Shown one piece after another: positions 51,125-59,189 of a stretch of DNA of 64,000 bases. Location: positions 1 through 64,000 of the forward strand of contig NZ_MDVX01000016.1 of the NCBI RefSeq assembly GCF_001719615.1, in the 5' to 3' direction. The DNA is from Neptunicoccus sediminis. GTDB taxonomy: Bacteria > Pseudomonadota > Alphaproteobacteria > Rhodobacterales > Rhodobacteraceae. Made by a program: the position numbers and the translations under genes. A model generated the notes under the pieces. It was not told the DNA's origin. It was given only the letters and a program-made list of their open reading frames with translations, and ran no database searches. Within the stretch, counting starts at the first letter, position 1; each line of letters begins with the position of its first letter.

Positions 51125-51866
51125 CCTTTTTGCGGTTCTGGATATTGGTCTGGGCACGTGGTTCGCCTGTTTCTGCGCGGTGACACTGTCGTCCTTTGTG
51201 CAGCGCCTGTCCGGTCAGGCGTTCGGTATCGTTGCCGCGCCGCTGATTGCGCTGGTGGCGCCGCAGTTTCTGCCCGCGGGCTTGCTGCTGCTGGGAATCT
51301 CTGTCGGTCTGACCTCTACCGCGGTGGATATTTCCGCGATCAACAAGGCCGAGATCATTCCCGGTTTCTTTGGCCGTGCGCTTGGCGCGGTGCTGGCCGC
51401 GATGGTGGCGGCGCAGATCACGGATGTGGACATGATTGCAGGGCTGACAGGGCTGGTGGTCCTGGCCGGTATCGCGCTCAGCCTGTCGGGTATCCGCGTG
51501 CGGATTGCGCCTGTGTCGTTGACACTCGCGGGCATTGCAGCAGGGCTGATGGGCACGATCACGGCTGTCGGTGCGCCGCCAATGGCGCTGTTGTACCAGC
51601 ACGAGCCTGCCAAACGCTCCCGCGCGATGCAGAATGCGTTCTTCTTCTGGGGCATGTGCGTATCCGTGCTTGCACTGGCGTGGCAGGGGCTGGTGACAGG
51701 GCGGCATCTGGTCTTTGCCCTGTCCCTGATCCCCGCGATTGTGCTGGGCCTGTCAACCTCTATGCCGCTGGCCAAACGGATGGAGCGCAAGGCACTGCGG
51801 CCCTACGCGCTTGGCCTGTCGGCCCTTGCCGCAACCACCCTGATCCTGCGGCTACTTTTAGTTTAG
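51117..51866 (+). CDS. TauE/SafE-family sulfite/anion exporter
   Basis: A 249-residue membrane protein with about eight hydrophobic helices, recognisable as TauE/SafE by the repeated domain with FVQRLSGQAFGIVAAPLIAL and its later partner ITAVGAPPMALLYQHEP. Such carriers export sulfite or take up sulfonate products. Its ATG overlaps the VOC gene. It is convergent with rnr, 12 bases away. The substrate is unknown. Confidence 0.88.
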   Translation: MTDLFAVLDIGLGTWFACFCAVTLSSFVQRLSGQAFGIVAAPLIALVAPQFLPAGLLLLGISVGLTSTAVDISAINKAEIIPGFFGRALGAVLAAMVAAQITDVDMIAGLTGLVVLAGIALSLSGIRVRIAPVSLTLAGIAAGLMGTITAVGAPPMALLYQHEPAKRSRAMQNAFFFWGMCVSVLALAWQGLVTGRHLVFALSLIPAIVLGLSTSMPLAKRMERKALRPYALGLSALAATTLILRLLLV

Positions 51867-51878
51867 GCCGCCCCGTCG

Positions 51879-54101
51879 TTAGCGTTTCTTTTTCTTGCGC
51901 CCCTTGACCAGCTTGCGTTTCTTGCTGGGGGCACGGCGGCCGCTTTCGCCTTTGGGCATTGGCTTGCCGCCCACTTCGATCAGTTCCAGCAACAGACCGC
52001 CCGTCATCGGCGCCGCTTCGGCCAGACGCACCGTGGCAGGCATCCCGACCGAAATCACCCGACCGGAGCGATCCCCTTTCAACGACTTGTTCTCGTGATC
52101 GTAAACCCAGTATTCGCGACCCAGATTGGACAGCGGGATCATCCCGTCCGCGCCGGTTTCGTCCAGCTTCACAAACAAGCCGAACCGCGCGATGCCGGAC
52201 ACGCGGCCTGAAAACTCGTTCCCGACACGCTCGGACAGGAATGCCGCAAGGTAGCGGTCCGTTGTATCCCGTTCCGCCAGCATGGAGCGCCGTTCCGTCT
52301 GGGAAATCCAGTCGCCGGTATCCGCCAGCCCTTCGGCATCCTCGGGGCGCAACCCGTCATCGCCCCAGCCGTGGGCCGAGATCAACGCGCGGTGCACCAG
52401 CAGATCGGCATAGCGCCGGATCGGAGAGGTGAAATGCGCATAGCGTTTCAGGTTCAGACCGAAATGCCCGAAGTTGTCCGTGCCATAATAGGCCTGCGTC
52501 ATGGACCGCAGAACGGTCAGGTTAATTACCTCTGCATCCTCAGTTCCCGCCGCCGCATCCAGCAGTTTGTTGAGGTTGGAGGTTTTCAGCACCTGCCCCT
52601 TGGGCAAGGTCAAACCCGCGCTTTCAGCAGTTTCGCGCAGGGATTCCAGTTTCTCAGGCGACGGTTCTTCGTGCACGCGGTACAACAGCGGCTGGCGCTT
52701 TTGTTCCAGCGTTTCAGCGGCGCAAACATTGGCCGTCACCATGAACTCCTCAACCAGCTTGTGGGCATCGAACCTTTCGCGGAAGGCAACACTTGTGACC
52801 ACGCCCTCATCCGACAGAACGATCTGGCGTTCCGGCAGGTCAAGGTTCAGCGGCTGGCGTTCATTGCGGGCCTTTGTAGCACTCGCATAAGCGGCAAACA
52901 GGTCGTTGATCGGTCCAGCCAAAGGTTCTGTCGCACTGTCGTATTTACCCTGCGACGCGGCCTGCGCCTGTTCATAGGACAGGGACGCGGGGGAACGCAT
53001 CAGCCCGCGGTAAAATTCGTGATGCAACCGACGGCCCTTGGCGTTCAGCACAATCCGCACAGCGATACAGGCGCGGTCCACACCTTCATGCAGCGAACAC
53101 AGATCCCCCGAAAGCGCATCGGGCAGCATTGGCACAACACGGTCGGGGAAATAGCTGGAGTTGCCCCGCTTGCGGGCCTCCTTGTCCAGTTGCGAACCGG
53201 GGCGCACGTAATGGGCCACATCGGCAATTGCCACCCAGACAACATGGCCGCCTTCATTCTTCGGATCGTCATCGGGAATGGCGCAGATCGCATCGTCGTG
53301 ATCCCGCGCATCGGACGGGTCGATGGTAAACAGGGGCAGATGACGCAGATCCGTGCGATTGCCCAGCGCCACCGGCTTTGCGGTTTCGGCCTCTGCCAGC
53401 ACATCGTCGGGGAAGTGATCGGGGATACCGTGCTGGTGAATGGCTATCAGCGAAATGGATTTGGGCGCCATCGGATCGCCAAGGCGTTCGACAATCCGCG
53501 CCTTGCCAAGCCCTGCGTGGCGCTGCTTGCCAATCTGTTCGGCCTCGACCAGTTCGCCGTCCTTGGCGCCGCCAGCCTCTGCCCCCGGCACGATAAACTC
53601 GCGGTCTGCTTTCTTGTCCACCGGCACCAGCCGCCCGCCTTCAGAGCCGACACGGTAAATCCCGAGTATGCGTTGTGGACCAGTCCCGATACGCCGGATC
53701 AAACGGCCCTCATATTTCACATCAGGGTCGTTTGACGGTGACAGGCGCAACAGCACCTGATCATTGGCACCAAGGGCCGGATCACCCTTCTTGGCCATGA
53801 TCAACGCGCGGGGGCCGTCGCCCTCTCCGTCCCATTCCAGCGGTCTGGCGAACAGATCGCCGTTTTCATCCGGTGGCAGCACCATCATGACGGAGACAGG
53901 GGGCAATTCGCCCGCGCCTGTGTAATTGCGTTTCTTCTTTTCGATATGACCTTCTTCGGTCAGGTCCTTAAGAATCCGCTTAAGCTCTATCCGGTCGCTG
54001 CCTTTGATCCCAAAGGCCCGCGCCACGTCCCGCTTGCTCGATTGGCCGGGGTTTTCCTTGATCCATTCAAGGACTTGTTCTTTTGTAGGTAGTTGTTTCA
54101 T
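51879..54101 (-). CDS. rnr: Ribonuclease R
   Basis: A 740-residue 3'-5' exoribonuclease of the RNR family, degrading structured RNA. From N to C: winged HTH (KEQVLEWIKENPGQSSKRDV), cold-shock domains, the catalytic RNB domain with TIDPSDARDHDDAICA (the Asp cluster), an S1 domain near 640-720 (FSGRVSGIARFGLFVKLDET) and a Lys/Arg-rich tail. The start MKQLPTKEQVLEW at 54101 is used. Its 3' tail codes KKRKLVKGRKKKKR. RNase R works with SmpB and tmRNA, so it fits the rescue genes at 36 and 43 kb. Confidence 0.96.
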   Translation of the reverse strand: MKQLPTKEQVLEWIKENPGQSSKRDVARAFGIKGSDRIELKRILKDLTEEGHIEKKKRNYTGAGELPPVSVMMVLPPDENGDLFARPLEWDGEGDGPRALIMAKKGDPALGANDQVLLRLSPSNDPDVKYEGRLIRRIGTGPQRILGIYRVGSEGGRLVPVDKKADREFIVPGAEAGGAKDGELVEAEQIGKQRHAGLGKARIVERLGDPMAPKSISLIAIHQHGIPDHFPDDVLAEAETAKPVALGNRTDLRHLPLFTIDPSDARDHDDAICAIPDDDPKNEGGHVVWVAIADVAHYVRPGSQLDKEARKRGNSSYFPDRVVPMLPDALSGDLCSLHEGVDRACIAVRIVLNAKGRRLHHEFYRGLMRSPASLSYEQAQAASQGKYDSATEPLAGPINDLFAAYASATKARNERQPLNLDLPERQIVLSDEGVVTSVAFRERFDAHKLVEEFMVTANVCAAETLEQKRQPLLYRVHEEPSPEKLESLRETAESAGLTLPKGQVLKTSNLNKLLDAAAGTEDAEVINLTVLRSMTQAYYGTDNFGHFGLNLKRYAHFTSPIRRYADLLVHRALISAHGWGDDGLRPEDAEGLADTGDWISQTERRSMLAERDTTDRYLAAFLSERVGNEFSGRVSGIARFGLFVKLDETGADGMIPLSNLGREYWVYDHENKSLKGDRSGRVISVGMPATVRLAEAAPMTGGLLLELIEVGGKPMPKGESGRRAPSKKRKLVKGRKKKKR

Positions 54102-54157
54102 ACCCTGCGATACCACGGCGCAATGCAAAGGTCATGGGCAAAACGCTGCTCGGCGGT

Positions 54158-54748
54158 CTATGGCGCAGTGACTGTGGCAAGGTCCGAGGCGCGGTCCACA
54201 TCCTGCAATTCCGCCACCATCGCGCAGGACAGCCCCCGCAGGGTGGCAAGCGTATCGGCGCGGGCGTGTTCGCTGCTCCAGCGCACGCCTTTGAACAGAT
54301 CGCGCGGCGCAGGGCGCGCGTTTTTCAACCCAACCAGCCAGTAGCCACCATCCGGCGCCGGACCAAGCACGGCATCATGATCGCCCAGCGCCTTGAACGC
54401 ATCGGCAATATGGCGCGGAGTAATGCCCGGAATATCCGCCCCGATCACCAGAACCGGACCCGGAACAGAGCTGCGCAAGGCACGGCCCATCCGGTCCCCG
54501 AGATCGCCCTGCCCTTGGGCAAAACGGGGCAGATGGGACGGCCAGATGCGACTGTGCAGCCCTGCACAATCCGGAGAAACCGCCAGCACCGTCTGCCAGC
54601 GCGGGTCCGCAGAGAGGCGGCGGATCAACCGGCGGGTTTGGTGACGGAACCACCATGTGGCAGGAATTGTGCCGATGTCCCGACCCAGCCGCGTTTTCAC
54701 ACGGCCCGGTCGGGGTTCCTTAACCATGATATAAAGCTGCGGCGTCAC
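54158..54748 (-). CDS. TIGR04282-family glycosyltransferase (CofC/ArsL-like fold)
   Basis: A 196-residue GT-A-fold protein of the TIGR04282 type: MVKEPRPGRVKTRLGRDIGT, the R-x-G-x-x-K-T-R-L nucleotide motif, the DxD-like ADIPGITPRHI and PAPDGGYWLVGLKN. It is annotated in databases as an arsenosugar-biosynthesis glycosyltransferase, though most genomes with it have no arsenic genes; none are near here. It overlaps the GNAT gene by 4 bases (ATGA). It most likely transfers a nucleotidyl or glycosyl group to a small acceptor; the substrate is unknown. Confidence 0.75.
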   Translation of the reverse strand: MTPQLYIMVKEPRPGRVKTRLGRDIGTIPATWWFRHQTRRLIRRLSADPRWQTVLAVSPDCAGLHSRIWPSHLPRFAQGQGDLGDRMGRALRSSVPGPVLVIGADIPGITPRHIADAFKALGDHDAVLGPAPDGGYWLVGLKNARPAPRDLFKGVRWSSEHARADTLATLRGLSCAMVAELQDVDRASDLATVTAP

Positions 54749-55161
54749 AGCCCCCGCTCCATCATCAGATGGGGAATGCCCGCATCGTCAAACACATCGC
54801 CGTAACTGGCATAGCCGAGCCGTTCGTAAAACGACAAGGCCCGTGTTTGCGCCCCGAGGATCACCCGCGTCGCCCCTGTCGCGCGGGCGGCATCGTGGCA
54901 GGTTTCGATCAAAGCGATCCCGACAGCCTTGCCCCGATACTCCGGCAGCACACAAACCCGCCCGATCTTGGCGGTTGTGCCAAAGGGTTCCACCCGTGCA
55001 CAGCCTACCGGAACTCCGTCAAAACGGGCCAGAACATGGGTCGCGTCCCCGTCCCTGCCATCATATTCGTCCGCCTCGGACACACCCTGTTCCTCCATGA
55101 ACACCTTACGGCGCAGGGCGAAACAACTGTCCAGATCGTCGGTGACTTCAACACGCAGCAT
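54745..55161 (-). CDS. GNAT-family N-acetyltransferase
   Basis: A 138-residue acetyl-CoA-dependent acetyltransferase. The pyrophosphate loop is VCVLPEYRGKAVGIALIE (motif A, R-G-K-A-x-G-I), and motif B is RALSFYERLGYASYG. The N-terminus CFALRRKVFMEEQGVSEADE is of the ElaA-type group. Its start overlaps the dapE stop by one base and its end overlaps the CofC-like gene by four, so dapE - GNAT - CofC-like make one translated unit. The acceptor is unknown. Confidence 0.88.
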   Translation of the reverse strand: MLRVEVTDDLDSCFALRRKVFMEEQGVSEADEYDGRDGDATHVLARFDGVPVGCARVEPFGTTAKIGRVCVLPEYRGKAVGIALIETCHDAARATGATRVILGAQTRALSFYERLGYASYGDVFDDAGIPHLMMERGL

Positions 55162-56312
55162 CAGGCGAAATAGTCCGTCAGGATGCGGGTATATATTGAT
55201 TTCAACTGTTCGATCTGGGCCACTTCAACGTGTTCATCCACTTGATGCATGGTCTTGCCCACCAGCCCGAATTCCACCACCGGACAATGGCTTTTGACAA
55301 AACGTGCGTCCGAGGTGCCCCCCGAAGTGGACATCACAGGCTCTACCCCTGTTTCCGCCTTCACCGACTTGGCAATCAGCGTGGACAACTCCCCCGGTGG
55401 GGTGAAAAAGCTCTCGCCGGAGACTTTGACCTGCATATCAAAAGAGATGTCGAACAGGCTCGCCACCCCGTCCATCTCGCGCGTCAGCCAGTTGGTCAGC
55501 GCGGTGGATGTCCATGTGTCGTTAAACCGGATGTTAACGGTGGCGCGGCATTGGGCCGGAATAACGTTATTGGCCGGATTTCCAGTGTCGATCGTGGTCA
55601 CGGCAAGGGTGGTCGGGTCAAAATGCTCGGTCCCTTCATCCAGTGTATGGGCGGCGAGTGTCGCCATCAGTTGCGCCATAGCGGGCAGCGGGTTTTTGGC
55701 GCGGTGCGGATAGGCGGAATGGCCCTGAACGCCCGTCGCTGTGAAAAACGCCGTCATCGACCCGCGCCGCCCGATTTTCATCATCTCGCCCATTTCGTTC
55801 GGGCAAGTGGGTTCCCCCACAAGGCAATGGTCGATCCGTTCCCCTTGCGCCTCCATCCAGTCCAGAAGCGCAGTTGTCCCGTCCAGCGCATCACCTTCCT
55901 CGTCGCCCGTAATTGCCAGAACAACGGACCCGTCCGGCGGGCTGTTGCGCACAAAGTCAATTGCAGCGGCGGCAAAGGCGGCCACGCCGGATTTCATATC
56001 GGTAGACCCGCGCCCGTAAAGAATACCGTCCTTGATTTCCCCACCGAACGGGTCAACCGTCCAGGCATCTGCATCCCCGACTGGCACCACATCCGTATGG
56101 CCGTTAAACCCGAAGGTCCGGCCGTTCGCCCCCTGCCCCCAGCGGGCAAACAGGTTGGACACGCCCCCCCGATCCACCCGCGTGCAGGTAAACCCCGCGC
56201 CCGACAGCAGCGTGTCCAGCAGCACCAATGCGCCGCCTTCCTCGGGGGTAACGGAAGCGCATTTCACAAGGTCAGCGGTCAGTTTCACGGGATCAATCGG
56301 TTCATGGGTCAT
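55161..56312 (-). CDS. dapE: Succinyl-diaminopimelate desuccinylase
   Basis: A 383-residue M20-family zinc hydrolase that frees LL-diaminopimelate in the lysine and peptidoglycan pathway. The start at 56312 follows AAAGGAGAAG. Zinc sites: [12 protein letters not shown] (H, D), [22 protein letters not shown] and the final [20 protein letters not shown], all DapE-like. It is first in the run dapE - GNAT - CofC-like, and DapA of the same pathway is 11 kb away. Confidence 0.95.
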   Translation of the reverse strand: MTHEPIDPVKLTADLVKCASVTPEEGGALVLLDTLLSGAGFTCTRVDRGGVSNLFARWGQGANGRTFGFNGHTDVVPVGDADAWTVDPFGGEIKDGILYGRGSTDMKSGVAAFAAAAIDFVRNSPPDGSVVLAITGDEEGDALDGTTALLDWMEAQGERIDHCLVGEPTCPNEMGEMMKIGRRGSMTAFFTATGVQGHSAYPHRAKNPLPAMAQLMATLAAHTLDEGTEHFDPTTLAVTTIDTGNPANNVIPAQCRATVNIRFNDTWTSTALTNWLTREMDGVASLFDISFDMQVKVSGESFFTPPGELSTLIAKSVKAETGVEPVMSTSGGTSDARFVKSHCPVVEFGLVGKTMHQVDEHVEVAQIEQLKSIYTRILTDYFA

Positions 56313-56364
56313 CGGGTCTTCTCCTTTGCGCACAGACCTACCCCCGCCACGGCGCAGCATCAAG

Positions 56365-57039
56365 TCAGGGGTACGTGAATTCCCGTGCAAAGGTGCAAGG
56401 GGCCGTCGCGGTATAGGGCGTTCCGCTGCTGGGAAGGTCACAGGTCAGTAGAGAGGCGTGAAGATGCAGGCGCGGGCTGCTTTCGGCCAGATCGGGCACT
56501 GCGTAGAACCTGTCGCCCACAATCGCATGCCCCATATGGGCCATATGCAGACGCAACTGGTGGCTGCGCCCTGTGAGGGGCGTCAGCTCTACCAGCGTTG
56601 TTCTGTCCAGCCGCCGCAACACCCGCCAGTCCGTGCGCGAAGGTTTCCCCGCAGGATCAATCTTTTGCAGCGGGCGGTTCGGCCAATCCTTCATAAGCGG
56701 CGCGTCAATCGTGCCAAACTCTGCCTTCGGGTGGCCCGCGATCTCCGCGATATAGGTTTTCGCTGCCTGTCGCGTTTCAAAATGACGGTTCAACGCCCGC
56801 TGCGCCGCCGCTGTACGCGCAAACACCATCACGCCAGAGGTATCCATATCAAGTCGATGCACCAGCCGCACTTCGGGATCATCAGCCTGCAAGCGGTTAA
56901 GCAGACTGTCCTTATGTTCCGGCAGGCGTCCGGGCACAGACAGCAGGCCCGCAGGTTTGTCCACAAACAGCAGATCATCGTCGCGGTAGAGCACCGTTAC
57001 AGGGTCGGTGGGCGGAAGATAGAGGAACGGCGGTTTCAT
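56365..57039 (-). CDS. RluA-family pseudouridine synthase
   Basis: A 224-residue RluA-type enzyme that isomerises uridine in rRNA or tRNA. The catalytic D64 lies in [16 protein letters not shown]; the C-terminal block [20 protein letters not shown] and GDRFYA is typical. The start ATG at 57039 has no strong ribosome site. It is about 50 bases upstream of dapE. It has no S4 domain, so it resembles the RluA/TruC-type and could target 23S rRNA or tRNA. Confidence 0.9.
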   Translation of the reverse strand: MKPPFLYLPPTDPVTVLYRDDDLLFVDKPAGLLSVPGRLPEHKDSLLNRLQADDPEVRLVHRLDMDTSGVMVFARTAAAQRALNRHFETRQAAKTYIAEIAGHPKAEFGTIDAPLMKDWPNRPLQKIDPAGKPSRTDWRVLRRLDRTTLVELTPLTGRSHQLRLHMAHMGHAIVGDRFYAVPDLAESSPRLHLHASLLTCDLPSSGTPYTATAPCTFAREFTYP

Positions 57040-57144
57040 TGCTCCGCCATATACCCAACGCCGCCAAAGGGAAAGTTGCGCAAGGTCAGCCTTGCCCGAA
57101 ATCGCACCGCCCCCCTAAGCTGCCCGCAACCAAGGAGGACACCC

Positions 57145-57555
57145 ATGCACCCGACAATCGAGAAGTTCAAGGAAATCGCCAGCAAGGGCGATGAGGCCGG
57201 AATGTTAACCATCCTGGCCGATCAGGTGGAATTTCGTCCGCCCACCTACTTCGCCACATGGACCGGAAAGGAACCTGTGGCCGCCGTGCTTGGCCATGTG
57301 GGGCAGGTGTTTGAGGATTTCAAATACCGCCGCGTCATGGGGGACGGCAAGGACTGGGCGCTGGAGTTCCAGTGCAAGATCGGGGATCTCGACGCGGTCG
57401 GTGTGGATCTGCTGACGCTGGATGATGAGGGAAAGATCATCAATTTCGAGGTGGTCATGCGGCCCTATAAATCCATCGGGGCGCTGAAAGACGCGATGAT
57501 GGCGCGCGTGCAAACCGACGCCCGCTTTCTAGAGTTCCGCAACGCGCTGAGCTGA
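57145..57555 (+). CDS. NTF2-like (SnoaL fold) protein
   Basis: A 136-residue alpha+beta-barrel protein of the NTF2/SnoaL type: EKFKEIASKGDEAGMLTILA, VEFRPPTYFATWTGKEPVAA, then DLLTLDDEGKIINFEVVMRP. The fold has no fixed catalytic signature. The ATG at 57145 follows AAGGAGGA. It is divergent from the pseudouridine synthase gene. Function unknown. Confidence 0.8.
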   Translation: MHPTIEKFKEIASKGDEAGMLTILADQVEFRPPTYFATWTGKEPVAAVLGHVGQVFEDFKYRRVMGDGKDWALEFQCKIGDLDAVGVDLLTLDDEGKIINFEVVMRPYKSIGALKDAMMARVQTDARFLEFRNALS

Positions 57556-57622
57556 ATTCAATTTAACCACTCCGCGAACAGGTGACAGACGGGCAAAAGC
57601 TGTCTTATAAAGTTGCCAACGG

Positions 57623-57641
57623 CGGTGCAGCGCCTGCACCG
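57623..57641. terminator. Hairpin before the serralysin gene
   Basis: CGGTGCAG and CTGCACCG form a perfect 8-bp stem with a 3-base loop, 26 bases before the serralysin start. It may stop NTF2-gene transcripts; a U-run is only short (TCTTTG). Confidence 0.35.
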
Positions 57642-57666
57642 TCTTTGATAAAACACAGGTATTGTT

Positions 57667-59142
57667 ATGGAAATTTCAGACGAAGTCCTTTCCCTTCTTG
57701 GCACAGACATCAACCGGCGCTGGAACATCGAGGCGCCGCTGGGAACACCGGTGGTTGTGACCTACAGCTTTCCGGAAAATCAAAACGCCTATGACACTGA
57801 CGAGAGGCCCGGTTTTACAGGCTTCACGGAAAGCCACATCGCCCATATCGAGCAGGCGCTGACCACTTGGGGCGATGCTTCGGGGATTGATTTCGTCCGC
57901 GTGCCCGAAAAGATCGGCGGCGATATACAGATGGCGATGTTTGATATGACAGGGAAGCTGAACTCTGTCGGCAATCAGGTGTCCGGCTGGGGGTATTATC
58001 CGCAATACAAGTACGCAGAGTTCGTGGACGGCGAATGGCTTTTGGAGAACACCCATCACAATATGGGCGGCGATATCTTCATGAACGCCAATTTCTATCA
58101 GGCAGATGCCAATTCTATAGCGCCGGGCATTCGCGGCTATTCTATCATGATCCATGAAATCGGCCATGCCATCGGGTTGAAACACCCGTTTGAGCGCGTT
58201 CCCGTAATTGATGACGCCTACGACAGCGGATATTACACGGTGATGTCCTACAACCGCCCCCATTCCACCACGGCGCTTGGAATTTTCGACATCGAAGCCA
58301 CGCAACTGGTCTATGGCACCGCTGATCTGGAGGCCCGCTGGGTCGGCAAATACAAAGCGGTGGAACAGTCCGGCACCAGCAGTGGCGAGTGGCTGTTGGG
58401 GCGCGATATCAACGACATCGTAATCGCAAAAGGCGGGGATGATGTGATCCGGACCAAAGAAGGCAACGACCGCATCTATGACGGATTTGGCAATGACACT
58501 GTAGAGGCAGGGGCTGGGAAGGACATCGTCTTTGCAGGTGCTGGCAAAGACAGTTTTGACGGCGGTGACGGTTTTGACACCCTGTCCTATGAAACCGCCC
58601 GCGGCGTGATGGTGAACCTGACAACAGGGGATACAGGGCGCGGTGCGAAAGGCGACAGCATCACAGGGTTTGAAAAGCTGGAAGGCTCTGCCAAGGGCAA
58701 GGACAAACTGACCGGCACGGACGGGAAGAACACGCTTAAAGGGAACGGCGGTAATGATAAACTGTTCGGCCTTGGCGGGCGCGACAAACTTGACGGGGGC
58801 AATGGCGCGGACCGTTTGTTCGGCGGCTCCGGCCACGACAAGCTGATTGGCGGGGCCGGCAAGGACCGGCTGTCTGGGGACGGGGGCAAAGACAAACTGG
58901 AAGGCGGCAAAGGCGCGGATGTTTTTGTCTTTGCGGCGGATTTTGGCAAGGATGTTATACTGGACTTTGAAGACGGCAAAGACAGCATCGACCTGTCCGG
59001 CTTTGGCTTTGACTCCGTGGCAGAGGCGTTGGCCCGCGCCAGTCAGCAGGGCGATGACGTGGTGATCAAATTCCCCGCCCGCACTGTGCTGACGGTGAAA
59101 GACACCACTCTGGATGCACTGGGGGATGACCTGATCGTCTGA
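57667..59142 (+). CDS. Serralysin-like RTX metalloprotease
   Basis: A 491-residue secreted protease of family M10. The zinc site HEIGHAIGLKHP is at 163-174 (H163, E164, H167, H173) and the Met-turn is VMSYNRPH (M193, Y195). Residues from about 250 hold RTX-type nonapeptides (GGDDVI, GNDRIYDGFG, GKDIVFAGAG, GGNDKLFGLG), then a C-terminal domain DVFVFAADFGKDVILDFEDG. The RTX tail is the export signal for type I secretion; no N-terminal signal peptide is needed or present. No type I secretion genes are nearby, and no inhibitor gene follows. Confidence 0.94.
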   Translation: MEISDEVLSLLGTDINRRWNIEAPLGTPVVVTYSFPENQNAYDTDERPGFTGFTESHIAHIEQALTTWGDASGIDFVRVPEKIGGDIQMAMFDMTGKLNSVGNQVSGWGYYPQYKYAEFVDGEWLLENTHHNMGGDIFMNANFYQADANSIAPGIRGYSIMIHEIGHAIGLKHPFERVPVIDDAYDSGYYTVMSYNRPHSTTALGIFDIEATQLVYGTADLEARWVGKYKAVEQSGTSSGEWLLGRDINDIVIAKGGDDVIRTKEGNDRIYDGFGNDTVEAGAGKDIVFAGAGKDSFDGGDGFDTLSYETARGVMVNLTTGDTGRGAKGDSITGFEKLEGSAKGKDKLTGTDGKNTLKGNGGNDKLFGLGGRDKLDGGNGADRLFGGSGHDKLIGGAGKDRLSGDGGKDKLEGGKGADVFVFAADFGKDVILDFEDGKDSIDLSGFGFDSVAEALARASQQGDDVVIKFPARTVLTVKDTTLDALGDDLIV

Positions 59143-59152
59143 AACTATGCGC

Positions 59153-59178
59153 CAGGCATCCCGTTTGCGGGATGCCTG
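59153..59178. terminator. Bidirectional hairpin between convergent genes
   Basis: An 11-bp perfect stem (CAGGCATCCCG with CGGGATGCCTG) with loop TTTG lies between the serralysin stop and the 3' end of the FAD/GcvT gene. It serves both strands, without a clear U-run. Confidence 0.6.
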
Positions 59179-59189
59179 CTGTGATCCGG

